From positions 1 to 50,949 of the forward strand of contig JAUQYW010000004.1 of the NCBI GenBank assembly GCA_030587525.1: a DNA stretch of 50,949 nt. The letters run 5' to 3'. Shown piece after piece: positions 24,976 to 33,328 of this stretch. Position numbers and translations under genes: made by a program. This stretch comes from Candidatus Sigynarchaeota archaeon. Its GTDB lineage: Archaea > Asgardarchaeota > Lokiarchaeia > Sigynarchaeales > Sigynarchaeaceae. Positions within the stretch are counted from its first letter, which is position 1, and the number at the start of each line of letters is the position of its first letter. Below the pieces are notes generated by a model. That model was given only the letters and a program-made list of their open reading frames with translations. It made no database searches and was not told where the DNA came from.

Positions 24976-26485
24976 AGGAATGACGGCGGGATCAGGTCGA
25001 TCCGTCGCGATCGCTGCCCTTCTCGTGGTAATGGTTCTCCCGCTCGCGCTTGCAAGGGAAAGCCGGGACTGGGTCGGAGATGTGCAATTGGAATTGAGCG
25101 ACGAGATCCGCCAGTATCCTCTCTCCACGAATGATAGTATCTTCGGGGTGTGTTACCTCCCCCCAGATCCTGCGAGGACACATGACCGGGGCCTCGCATG
25201 GCGTCGCTTGGATTGCTTGTGGACGACCGTGCAACCGACGAACTTGACGTGGTCGTGGGGTGCCTATGATAACGACGTCCAGCAGGCCGAGATGAACAAC
25301 ATTTACCAGATCGTCTTGCTCTGCTACGGTAACCCGGCATTCTTGGACGGGCAGCCGAAGCTGGTGGAGGCAGCGCAGCTGGATTACTGGTGCGAGTTCG
25401 TCCGGCAAGTGGTCCGGCGGTACCGGGGCAACCAGAGCATCATCGCCTACGAGGTCTGGAACGAGGCGAACGGCGATGGTTTCTGGAAAGGCAGCGCCGA
25501 GGACTACGCGCGGCTGCTGGCCCGGTCGAGCGAGGTGATCCGGCAAGAGGACCCAGATGCCTTGATCTTGTGCACCGGCACCGCGTCGAGCGTCAACGCC
25601 AAGCTAGGCCCGAACGAGGTCTTCTACGAGAGGCTGTTTGAATGGAACCGGACCAATCCAGAATTCGCCGGGAAGCTCGTGTTCGACATCTACAACGTGC
25701 ACGCGTACTTGAACAACCCGGTCCAATACCGCGAGCTGATCCGGCGGCAAAAAGCGGTGTGCGAGAAATACGGGTTTGATTGGCGCCCGAAGCCGGGAGC
25801 TGCGAGGCTCCAGGACAGGTTCTCGAGGATCTGGTGCACGGAGATCGGTTTCGGTGGCAACAAGACATACCCCGCTGACCTCAATCGCCAGATGCAGAAA
25901 ACCGTGAAGGCCGGGACCATCGGGTTCTTCGAGAACCTGGGTCGCCACCTCATCTACCAGTGGACGTGGGACGAGACGTGGGTCATCGACGGCAAGCCCG
26001 CGATGGATGCCATCGCCACGATCTTCCCCATATGGAAGAATAGCACCCCCTTCGACCAGTTCAACCCGGGGACCGATATGGGTTGGAAGGCGAACGCGTT
26101 CAACCTCTACGCGGCGCGCATGAACGACGGGCAGATCGCCGTTGGATACTGGGACGAGCAATCGAAGGGAACGGCGTTCGACATCACGCTCGGGTCTGAC
26201 GTGTCGTCGTTAAAGCGCATCATCCTCCCGAACTTCACGTGGGACTATACCGACCTCGCGAGGCGAGGAAGCGGGGACGACACGGTCACCACCATCCAAG
26301 ACCTCACGGTGGACACGGATTTCCAGATGGTGCTCGTTAACACCTCGAAACTATTGGATCGGATCAGCATCCAAGTCCACCTTGACGTGGAGGGTTTCTT
26401 CGTCTTTTACTTCTTGCCAATCGCCGCTGTCGTGGTTGCGGCGATCGTGGCCGTGAACCTTATCAAGGTCGCAAAAAAAAAGTGA
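24956..26485 (+). CDS. Secreted, membrane-anchored GH-A clan glycoside hydrolase, copy 2
   Basis: A 509-residue paralogue of the preceding gene, aligned along its whole length: signal peptide, TIM barrel, beta-rich domain, and C-terminal membrane helix with KKK tail. The acid/base Glu lies in EVWNEANGDGFW, so NEPN has become NEAN. The nucleophile Glu is in WCTEIGFGGN. Unlike copy 1 it carries an extra segment with YQWTWDETW near residue 330. The start is uncertain: TTG 24956 has GGAGGG nearby; ATGs at 24926, 24938 and 24980 are alternatives. Tandem duplication followed by divergence is the likely origin, possibly for two linkages of one polymer. Confidence 0.78.
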   Translation: MRTRIAKGMTAGSGRSVAIAALLVVMVLPLALARESRDWVGDVQLELSDEIRQYPLSTNDSIFGVCYLPPDPARTHDRGLAWRRLDCLWTTVQPTNLTWSWGAYDNDVQQAEMNNIYQIVLLCYGNPAFLDGQPKLVEAAQLDYWCEFVRQVVRRYRGNQSIIAYEVWNEANGDGFWKGSAEDYARLLARSSEVIRQEDPDALILCTGTASSVNAKLGPNEVFYERLFEWNRTNPEFAGKLVFDIYNVHAYLNNPVQYRELIRRQKAVCEKYGFDWRPKPGAARLQDRFSRIWCTEIGFGGNKTYPADLNRQMQKTVKAGTIGFFENLGRHLIYQWTWDETWVIDGKPAMDAIATIFPIWKNSTPFDQFNPGTDMGWKANAFNLYAARMNDGQIAVGYWDEQSKGTAFDITLGSDVSSLKRIILPNFTWDYTDLARRGSGDDTVTTIQDLTVDTDFQMVLVNTSKLLDRISIQVHLDVEGFFVFYFLPIAAVVVAAIVAVNLIKVAKKK

Positions 26486-26526
26486 ACACCTCCACAATCC
26501 CGATGACATCACGGTGCTCGTGCATA

Positions 26527-26557
26527 TGCTCTGGATGGACGGGATGGTGCCCGGGAC
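26527..26557 (+). repeat. 31-base imperfect repeat with hairpin, copy 2
   Basis: Same motif as 22104-22134 (28 of 31 bases), 42 bases after the second glycoside hydrolase stop. A CGGG/CCCG stem is kept. Confidence 0.6.
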
Positions 26558-26639
26558 CGCGACCACGGGATCGAACGCCGTGGTTCCTTCGCCTTTTCGC
26601 CATTGCCGCGTTTCTTAAAAACAAATTCCGGTACGCGAA

Positions 26640-27902
26640 ATGCGAGTTTTTTTAGTAGGAAAACCAACTAGAATTATTCAATATTGTCGAAAAAACGAGT
26701 GCATAACCGTGGACATCAAGAATCTTTCCGAGGCTTTAGCGAAAATGCTCAAAGATGTCGGCGAGATCGAGCTTGAAGACGTCGATCTCGTCGCGGAATC
26801 TTTGGAGTTACATTTTCTTCCCCAACTCGTCTCGACTGTTGCTCAACAGATGGTCGCGCCCCAGCTGGCAGCAGGAAAAACGTTAAAGGACTTCGAATGG
26901 GAAGCAACGAAATTCGAGATTCCTTTTCAACAATACACCCAAAAGATTGAACAGATCGAGTTTTCTCGTTCAAATGGCACCAAGGTGAAGATCGGGGGCG
27001 AAACCGTGCCACATTTCTATGGTTGGGAGAAAAATAGGAACCCGAATCCGCCCGTCGTGATCTACGACGTGTTCGACCTCGTCCAGCACGTGCCTGGCCC
27101 CATCAAGGATCACTACGGCGAGGATATCCTGCACAACCCGGTCGAGTGGGCGAAACTCGCCGTGAAGAAGTTCGGCGCGCAGATGCTGTCGCTGCACTTC
27201 GTCTCGACCGACCCGGCCATGAAAAACACGCCGCCGAAGGAATCGGCCAAGCTCATGGAGCAAGTGCTCCAGGCAGTGAAGGTGCCGGTGTCGATCGGCT
27301 GCTCCGGCAACGACGAGAAGGACCTCCAGCTGTTCGAGGCGGTCGGCGCGGCCACGCAGGGCGAACGGCTCATGCTTTCCGCCGCGAAGGTGGAAACTTA
27401 TGAAAAGGTCGTCCCGATCGCGATGAAATATGGCCACAACGTACTGCTCTGGAGTCAACTAGATCCTAACGCGGCCAAGAAGCTAACTCGCGGTGCTCTT
27501 GATTTAAAAATGCCCCGCGATAGAATTGTTATGGATCCGACCTGCGCCACGATGGGTTATGGCCTGGAGTACTCGTACAGCATTTACCAGCGATATCATC
27601 TTTCGGGATTGCGCGGCGACTCGGATTTGTCATTCCCCACCAGCGCGGGCACGACGAACGCGTGGGGCGCACGCGAGGCATGGATGAGCGAGTCGAAGCA
27701 CCCGGAGTGGGGCTTGCGCGAGCTTCGTGGCCCCTTGTGGGAGTGCTACACGGCGATTTGCTTGGCAGTCGCTGGCATGGACTTGGCCATGATGTTCCAC
27801 CCGGCAGCTGCATCGATGTTCCGTAGCTTGGTGACTGAATTTGAGAAAAATTTGCCTTCATTGATCCCGCAAGTCGCCGATTGGATAACGATAAAGGTAT
27901 GA
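26640..27902 (+). CDS. cdhD: CO dehydrogenase/acetyl-CoA synthase complex subunit delta
   Basis: A 420-residue CdhD, the small corrinoid Fe-S protein subunit that moves the methyl group between tetrahydro(methano)pterin and the acetyl-CoA synthase of the Wood-Ljungdahl pathway. Family blocks seen: NPPVVIYDVFD near 140, HNPVEWAKLAVKKFGAQML, SIGCSGNDEKDLQL, IVMDPTCATMGYGLEYSYS near 300, SAGTTNAWGAREAWM, and MFHPAA near the end. The first 23 codons are AT-rich and unlike the rest, so GTG 26709 (MDIKNLSEAL...) may be the true start. TATA-like TTCTTAAAAAC lies near 26610-26620. No other cdh gene is in the window. Confidence 0.9.
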   Translation: MRVFLVGKPTRIIQYCRKNECITVDIKNLSEALAKMLKDVGEIELEDVDLVAESLELHFLPQLVSTVAQQMVAPQLAAGKTLKDFEWEATKFEIPFQQYTQKIEQIEFSRSNGTKVKIGGETVPHFYGWEKNRNPNPPVVIYDVFDLVQHVPGPIKDHYGEDILHNPVEWAKLAVKKFGAQMLSLHFVSTDPAMKNTPPKESAKLMEQVLQAVKVPVSIGCSGNDEKDLQLFEAVGAATQGERLMLSAAKVETYEKVVPIAMKYGHNVLLWSQLDPNAAKKLTRGALDLKMPRDRIVMDPTCATMGYGLEYSYSIYQRYHLSGLRGDSDLSFPTSAGTTNAWGAREAWMSESKHPEWGLRELRGPLWECYTAICLAVAGMDLAMMFHPAAASMFRSLVTEFEKNLPSLIPQVADWITIKV

Positions 27903-27980
27903 TCCTCAATATCCTTACTTTTTTCCTCAACATGTTTTTCTTAGCCAGCATCCTCTCGTCATCGAGGTAGGAATTTCTCT

Positions 27981-28703
27981 TTAACCGGATTCTCGCGGCG
28001 GAACGAATTTGGTCTCCTTCGGTATCTTTCGGTATTGCCTGAGGGCGTTATTCAACCGCGCGACAAGAACATCTACAAGAGCTTGTTTGGAATAACCTTT
28101 CAAGATACGCAGCTCTTTTTTTGCTGCTGGACGTGCGCCATCAACCAGCACGATGGTCACAGAATCGATAGAGGTAGACCAGGAATAACTTGATGTGTGC
28201 GTGTAAAAACGGTGAATTCCTTTTTTCCTAAATTCAGCGACGCGATCGAGCGCCATTTCTTTGCGACTCGGAAATGGATATCGAGTGATCTTCATAATCC
28301 CTCGCTCCATATCGACGATGACCGTGAACCGATCGTATAACATAACGACGTCAAGGATGATTATGAGAATGGAGATAGTTGCATATATTACGAAGCCAAG
28401 CATAGGGTTTCCAGTTAGAATTTGGCTACTGATCGCTGGATTGGAGATCGTAAAGAATGCTATTAGGCCAATGGCCCCCATGACTATATAGAGAAACAGG
28501 TTCAGGTCTCGTATAGTCACCTTCGTTTGATATTTCCTTCCATGCACGCGCATCGTTAGCGACCGGGGGGAATCCTCCACGATCTCGAGATAATCGGCCA
28601 CTGCCGGTTCTAACTCCGCCTTCTCGAGATCCTCTCGCGCTTTTGCAGCTTTCTTGGCCTCGCGGGAAGCCTTCTTGACCTTGCGGGAAATCGGTTCGCC
28701 CAT
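27981..28703 (-). CDS. Hypothetical membrane protein with two helices
   Basis: A 240-residue protein not assigned to a family. A highly charged coiled-coil-like N-terminus (KKASREAKKAAKAREDLEKAELE) is followed by two membrane helices near residues 85-105 and 115-140. A soluble C-terminal half (FTVIVDMERGIMKITRYPFPSRKEMALDRVAEF) looks like the PH-like/YdbT-type domains that often follow such helix pairs. The start at 28703 lies 42 bases after the stop of the upstream membrane protein, so they may share a transcript. Convergent with cdhD; a T run near 27918-27923 separates them. Confidence 0.65.
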   Translation of the reverse strand: MGEPISRKVKKASREAKKAAKAREDLEKAELEPAVADYLEIVEDSPRSLTMRVHGRKYQTKVTIRDLNLFLYIVMGAIGLIAFFTISNPAISSQILTGNPMLGFVIYATISILIIILDVVMLYDRFTVIVDMERGIMKITRYPFPSRKEMALDRVAEFRKKGIHRFYTHTSSYSWSTSIDSVTIVLVDGARPAAKKELRILKGYSKQALVDVLVARLNNALRQYRKIPKETKFVPPRESG

Positions 28704-28745
28704 AGTTTGTCACATAAAGGATGAGATATAAGTTAGAAAGGAATT

Positions 28746-29342
28746 TCAATGACCAGCCCCTTCACGAAAGAGCTGGGCATATTTCTTGTTCTTGAAACGG
28801 TACGAGGGATACATGTCGACGTTCCTCACGGATTGAAACGCCCTTGAGGGCTCGCGCGCACGATTAGCGACGAAGATCAGCATAAACACGAACGTGACCA
28901 TGATCCCGGCCAGCCCGCCGAAGAGCCCACCACCCGAGCCGCCCAGGGTGGCCAGGATGGCGATGAACCCGCCGATGATCACGATGAACACGACAATGCC
29001 CGCGCCAAGACTTCTCTTGGCCGCGTCCTTGCACGTGGGGCAGAGCCAGAAATCCAGGTCAAAAGTTCCGCCACTCTTGTAAGAATACGTGTAGGTATTA
29101 TAGGTCTTGTTTCCCTCCACCTTGGTGCCGCTGGTCATGCCCGTCATAGTCGTGGGAGTCCACTTGTACGCGGCTGATGTCAGTTTGCTCGGGTTAGTCT
29201 CACCACACCCCACGCACGCGACAGGCCACAAGCGGCCGTTCTTGCGATTATACTTGACGCCATTTTTCAGCACGAGGGTCGATTTCTCGTGATTGGGAGT
29301 GGGCGTGAACCCGTATTTCGCATCATCTGATTCCTCTGACAT
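28746..29342 (-). CDS. Membrane protein with zinc ribbon-like CxxC pairs
   Basis: A 198-residue protein. Its soluble N-terminal half carries CVGCGETN near residue 40 and WLCPTCKDAAKR near 100, two CxxC pairs that could bind one zinc. Two helices follow near 108-130 and 137-157, joined by a Gly-rich turn (GGSGGGLFGG). A short basic tail with YPSYRFKNKKYAQLF ends the protein. The family is unrecognised; similar zinc ribbon plus helix-hairpin proteins occur in many archaea and bacteria. ATG 29342 is preferred over GTG 29351. A minus-strand TATA-like ATTTAAAAGG lies near 29436-29447. Confidence 0.7.
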   Translation of the reverse strand: MSEESDDAKYGFTPTPNHEKSTLVLKNGVKYNRKNGRLWPVACVGCGETNPSKLTSAAYKWTPTTMTGMTSGTKVEGNKTYNTYTYSYKSGGTFDLDFWLCPTCKDAAKRSLGAGIVVFIVIIGGFIAILATLGGSGGGLFGGLAGIMVTFVFMLIFVANRAREPSRAFQSVRNVDMYPSYRFKNKKYAQLFREGAGH

Positions 29343-29457
29343 GGTTTCCACTTTTTTTTGTCTTGCTCTTGAACACGTACCTTATTTCCACTGGAAGGTT
29401 TTGAATACTAAATTAATAAAGGAATCTCCCACATCTCCTTTTAAATCGCAGTGATCT

Positions 29458-30681
29458 CTAGTGCTCCTTGTGTTTAAACTGATCCATGATCAAGGTGGCG
29501 GGCCGCCCGTTTGCGACTTGCGTCGCCATGAACCGCATGTGTGGATCCACGTGCGTGAAGAATGCCTTGTATCCCTCGCACAGGTGATTCAATCCCGGTT
29601 CCCCCGCCGGCGACCGGTCGATCCTATCCTTGGGACACCCGCCGTGGCACGCGAAAAGAACGCTGCACGACTTGCAGCAGCCGGGAAGGGCATCCCTTTT
29701 CGCGAGCCCGAACGCCTTCTGCGCGGCCCCGGTCACCAGCGACGCTAGCGGCGCGTCCATGATGTTGCCCCGCCGCTGGTCAGGCTGCACGAAATGATCG
29801 CAAGCATAGATATCGCCATTAAATTCGATTGCGAGCGCGTTGCCGCATATCGGCGCATGCACGCACACGGCACCGGGGCGGTCGAGCCACGCCGCGAGCG
29901 CCACGTCGAACAATTGCACGAACACATCGCCCACGTCGCGCGTGACCCACTCGTCGAAGATGGTAACGAGGAATTCCCCGAGCTCCTTTCCCGTGACCGA
30001 ACGCGGGCTAGCATGCAACCCCTGGTGCTCGCTCCCCCCAGCCTCTTTCTCGACAACGGGGATGAATTGGATGAACTTCACGCCCAGCGTGTCACGGAAA
30101 TATCGATACACGTCAAGTGGGTGCCGTGCACTCTCCGCATGAACGCAAGCAAGCACGTTGAACTCTACGCCGTGCTTTTTCAAAACGTCAAGCCCTCTCG
30201 CGACGCGTTCGAGCGAGCCATTCCCGCCCTTGTCGACGCGATACGTGTCGTGGATGGCCGGCGGGCCGTCGATGCTGATGCCGACGAGAAAATTGTTGTC
30301 CTTGAAAAACGATGCCCACTCGTCGTTGATCAGCGTGCCGTTCGTCTGGATCGTGTTGAGCACCCGCCGCCCCGGCTTCGCGTGCTTTTTCTGGAGCGCG
30401 ATGGCCCGCTTGAAGAAGTCGATCCCCGCCAACGTCGGTTCCCCGCCTTGCCAACCGAACGTGACTTCCGGCACCTGCTGCCCGGCGATGTACTGCCGCG
30501 TGAATTTGTCCAGTACGGCGTCGCTCATAAGATGATCGCTACCGGGGTATAGCCGTTCCTTGTCCAGGTAAAAGCAATACTTGCAGCTGAGGTTGCAGCG
30601 AGCATCGCATGGCTTGATCATGACGTGGAAGGCCGGCGGGGGCCACGGCATGGTGGCATTTGTCGTTCTTGTCCCTTGCAT
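29458..30681 (-). CDS. Radical SAM/SPASM enzyme, anaerobic sulfatase-maturase-like
   Basis: A 407-residue radical SAM protein. The cluster-binding C29xxxC33xxC36 is in RCNLSCKYCFYLDKERLY. The rest of the barrel resembles anSME enzymes, which oxidise Cys or Ser to formylglycine: VTFGWQGGEPTL near residue 75, NTIQTNGTLI, VGISIDGPPAIHDTYR near 133, and FIQFIPVVEKE. The SPASM Cys set follows near the C-terminus: CGNALAIEFNGDIYACDHFV, CCKSCSVLFACHGGCPKDR, and LNHLCEGYKAFF. No sulfatase gene is in the window, so the substrate may be another peptide or protein. It starts 6 bases after the TcmP-like gene stop, so the pair is cotranscribed. Confidence 0.88.
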   Translation of the reverse strand: MQGTRTTNATMPWPPPAFHVMIKPCDARCNLSCKYCFYLDKERLYPGSDHLMSDAVLDKFTRQYIAGQQVPEVTFGWQGGEPTLAGIDFFKRAIALQKKHAKPGRRVLNTIQTNGTLINDEWASFFKDNNFLVGISIDGPPAIHDTYRVDKGGNGSLERVARGLDVLKKHGVEFNVLACVHAESARHPLDVYRYFRDTLGVKFIQFIPVVEKEAGGSEHQGLHASPRSVTGKELGEFLVTIFDEWVTRDVGDVFVQLFDVALAAWLDRPGAVCVHAPICGNALAIEFNGDIYACDHFVQPDQRRGNIMDAPLASLVTGAAQKAFGLAKRDALPGCCKSCSVLFACHGGCPKDRIDRSPAGEPGLNHLCEGYKAFFTHVDPHMRFMATQVANGRPATLIMDQFKHKEH

Positions 30682-30687
30682 GGCAAC

Positions 30688-32280
30688 TCACGCGTCCTCG
30701 GGCAAGGTCAATGCCACGTTGCTTTCTTTGACGTCCTTGCAGAACTGGTAATAATCCTTCAAGAATGAAATGATCGGGTACAATTGCTGGTAATAATCGA
30801 TGATGATGACGATTTTTTTCGCGTCCGCGACCTTCGCGAGAAACACGAAATTCCCATCCTGGACCGTGTTCTTGTACAGCTGGAGCCAGAACCCGGTGCC
30901 ATCCAGGCGGCCGTCGGCGGGGAACGACGCCTTCCCGAACTCCCGGGACCTGCGATCGAGCAAGTAGATATCCCGGGTTTCCAGCGCCGAGATGCCGAGC
31001 TTCTCCCGGATCTTTCCCTGGATGCACGCGCTCTTCATGGCGAGGTCGGTAATGGAGATCCGCTTCTTGAAGATGACCGTGTCGCCATTGATCTTGAGCG
31101 CGTCGAACGCGTTTTTCGACAAGATGTCCTTCCAGATGAAATCATCCGTGCCGGCGAGCAGCGGGGGGGCAAACCCGCCATCCTTCTGCTCGATCAAGAT
31201 CTCGAATTCGCCCTTGAATTCCTTCGAAGCGGGCATTATGGCCGTCGCAGTATTTTTCACGTTTTCCAGCATATCGAGTAGCGTCGGCGATTTCCGGCCG
31301 ATGGTGTCCCAGAACGTAGCGACGCTCGCGGTCGAGGCGCTCGCGAGTCGCGCGTTGTATCCTGCAATCGTGCCCGTCCACGACGGTTTCTCAGCCCGGC
31401 TGCAGAAGAACAGCTCGTGCTTGAACGGCGCGTCGGCAGGTGCGGCCGTGATGCTCTCGACGCTGCGGAAGCCAGCCGCCTTGAGCTGGTGCATGTACAG
31501 CTCTTTCAAGCCCAGCGACACGTCTCCACGGGGCACGAGCGTGCCAAACAGCTCATCGAGCACTTTATACCCGCGGGGCATGGTGAAGGCGCTTTCAATG
31601 GCAACCGCGTTGTAATCGATGATGATGTCGCCGTACGGCAGCTTGTCGTGCAATTTCTTGATAGTGGAATACTTGATGTCCAAGCCGGAAAGGTCGACGA
31701 ACCAGAGGTAGTGGTAGAATTTCCCGTGCTTCTCGGTGACGGCCTGGATGACCTGATCGGCGGCCGCGTCGGCATCGAGCTCCTCGTCGTGGCCAACAGC
31801 GATGCTGGGAACGTGGTGGCTCGTCCCCTTGATGGCATTCTTCGACAGCTGGACAGCGAGCAAATCAAGCCGCTGCTTCAGCGCGGTCCGGAAGGAAGGC
31901 TCCTTGTCGGAAACGAAGACGTTATCGAAGCGGAAGTCGGTCCCGAAGCTTCCTTGCCACGCGGCGAGCAATGCCGGCCCGGGAAAGGTGTATCGCACGT
32001 CCCCCTTGTCCTTCACCACCGAGATCGTGCCGGGGCCTGCCTGGAGGTCCATGAAATCCAACGTGATGCCGGCTTGCTTCCGCATGATGATCAAGTATGG
32101 CACGATGCACCGGGCAATTGCGGACGACCGCACGGCGAGCCACCAGCCCTCCATGCTGCCAACCACGCGCGCGGGCAGGTTCAACTCGGGCGGTTCGATG
32201 GCCTTGAGGTTCGCCCCTATGTCCAGGATCTCGTCGATGCCTTCCTTGAGGAAATCTTGCCGGATTTTCTTCTTGCCCAT
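30688..32280 (-). CDS. TcmP-like (three-Cys-motif partner) protein
   Basis: A 530-residue protein. Its first 280 residues resemble the three-Cys-motif partner family (TcmP), a Rossmann/methyltransferase-like group. The LDFMDLQAGPGTISVV segment near residue 75 matches the DGFAGPG block, and WFVDLSGLDIKYSTIKKL followed by DIIIDYNA near 190-215 matches the FVDP and iNF blocks. The last 200 residues are unassigned. TcmP genes are usually paired with a Cys-rich radical SAM-like partner (Gp37/Gp68); here the neighbour is an anSME-like radical SAM enzyme. The start at 32280 was chosen from a TATA-like AGTTATAAC near 32322-32330; ATG 32289 is possible. The assignment rests on remembered family blocks. 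Confidence 0.55.
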   Translation of the reverse strand: MGKKKIRQDFLKEGIDEILDIGANLKAIEPPELNLPARVVGSMEGWWLAVRSSAIARCIVPYLIIMRKQAGITLDFMDLQAGPGTISVVKDKGDVRYTFPGPALLAAWQGSFGTDFRFDNVFVSDKEPSFRTALKQRLDLLAVQLSKNAIKGTSHHVPSIAVGHDEELDADAAADQVIQAVTEKHGKFYHYLWFVDLSGLDIKYSTIKKLHDKLPYGDIIIDYNAVAIESAFTMPRGYKVLDELFGTLVPRGDVSLGLKELYMHQLKAAGFRSVESITAAPADAPFKHELFFCSRAEKPSWTGTIAGYNARLASASTASVATFWDTIGRKSPTLLDMLENVKNTATAIMPASKEFKGEFEILIEQKDGGFAPPLLAGTDDFIWKDILSKNAFDALKINGDTVIFKKRISITDLAMKSACIQGKIREKLGISALETRDIYLLDRRSREFGKASFPADGRLDGTGFWLQLYKNTVQDGNFVFLAKVADAKKIVIIIDYYQQLYPIISFLKDYYQFCKDVKESNVALTLPEDA

Positions 32281-32644
32281 GGCAACCATGCTGCGTGGAT
32301 CACTAGATCTAACGAGGTGGCAGTTATAACTAATCATGTGTATTGAAGACGCAATGGATATCACCATGAAATACGTCGAGGTGACACCATAATACCGTTT
32401 ATTCAATACTAGGCTTGTTCACCATTTAGAGAATTATCGGGTTTTAAATATATTCCTGGAATTCCCACAATAGGGTCTCGATCTCACTTTGAGAACGGAA
32501 CCTGCGGGTTTCCTCTTACGACCCGCCCGGGTAAAGTATCCATCTTTGTCCATCCCTATACTAAGAGTAATATGCCTTTCGGGCGGGAGTGTCGCACTGA
32601 CAAAACACGAATCACCTTCCACGTAACAAGGCCGGGGAAAAATA
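32281..32644. other. Intergenic region, 364 bases, possible tiny gene
   Basis: This lies between the TcmP-like gene start and the DUF218 gene end, both minus. It holds the TcmP-like gene promoter. It also holds a doubtful 39-residue minus frame at 32434-32553 (MDKDGYFTRAGRKRKPAGSV...), Lys/Arg-rich with ATAGGG before its ATG. An AGAGTAATA box at 32564-32572 matches the met operator-like boxes. No known family or RNA is seen. Confidence 0.3.
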
Positions 32645-33310
32645 TCACGATCTCGGGGGGATCCGGGGTTCCCCGGCAACCAAATGCTTCGTGTAACCGG
32701 CATTGACGAGGAACGCATACGCCTCGTGGACGTCGGTGGGCACGTCCTGGTATATCTGGTATCCCTTCGCTGGATAGAGCATAATGCGCTGCAAGTCGCC
32801 GACCATCGTGGCGATGAGATCGTCGACGGATATCACGTCGTTCGGGTATGCCTCAAACGGGATGCGCGGCGAGGTGACCGTGATTCGCGGCCCCGGCCAT
32901 ACTTTCTTGAACGTTGCGTACGTGCGACGTTCCATAAAGGGTTTTTGCACGAGGATGAATGACCGGGGAGCCAGGTGCCGCCGTTCGAGCAGCGCCCTCG
33001 TGAATGCCACGTTCTCGCCGGTGTTGGACGACTTGGTTTCAACGAGGATCTTGCTCGCGGGCACACCCGCGGTAACCGCGATCTCCTTGAATGTTTCCGC
33101 CTCGCTTTTTTTCCACGTGTCCCTGGTGAAATTGCCAAGGCCGCCCGACATGACCAGCACGGGCGCCCAGCCTTCCAGGAACAGCGCTGCGGCGTGCTCG
33201 GCAACCCGCACGTCGTTGCTCCCGAGCACGAGCATGCAGTCAGCTTTCTCCAACTTGCAGTTCACATGGTGATAATTCCAGATCTTCCTCGCGCAGTCCA
33301 TCACGTTCAC
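32645..33310 (-). CDS. DUF218/YdcF-family protein
   Basis: A 221-residue protein of the DUF218 (YdcF/SanA/ElyC) family, a Rossmann-like fold; YdcF binds SAM in vitro, and no enzyme activity is agreed. Family blocks: KADCMLVLGSNDVRVAEHAAAL near 23-45, VLVMSGGLGN near 52, SKILVETKSSNTGENVAF near 87, and ILVQKPFMERRTYATF near 120. It lacks the N-terminal membrane helix of SanA, so it is cytoplasmic. The GTG at 33310 has GAGGGG upstream and lies 18 bases after the PP-loop gene stop, indicating one operon. Confidence 0.85.
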   Translation of the reverse strand: MNVMDCARKIWNYHHVNCKLEKADCMLVLGSNDVRVAEHAAALFLEGWAPVLVMSGGLGNFTRDTWKKSEAETFKEIAVTAGVPASKILVETKSSNTGENVAFTRALLERRHLAPRSFILVQKPFMERRTYATFKKVWPGPRITVTSPRIPFEAYPNDVISVDDLIATMVGDLQRIMLYPAKGYQIYQDVPTDVHEAYAFLVNAGYTKHLVAGEPRIPPRS

Positions 33311-33328
33311 GGCTTGACCCCTCGCACT

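Noticed and set aside
32434..32718. 95-residue minus-strand frame overlapping the DUF218 gene end
   Set aside because: The first half is antisense or offset to DUF218 coding sequence. Only the last 39 residues lie free, and they match no family.
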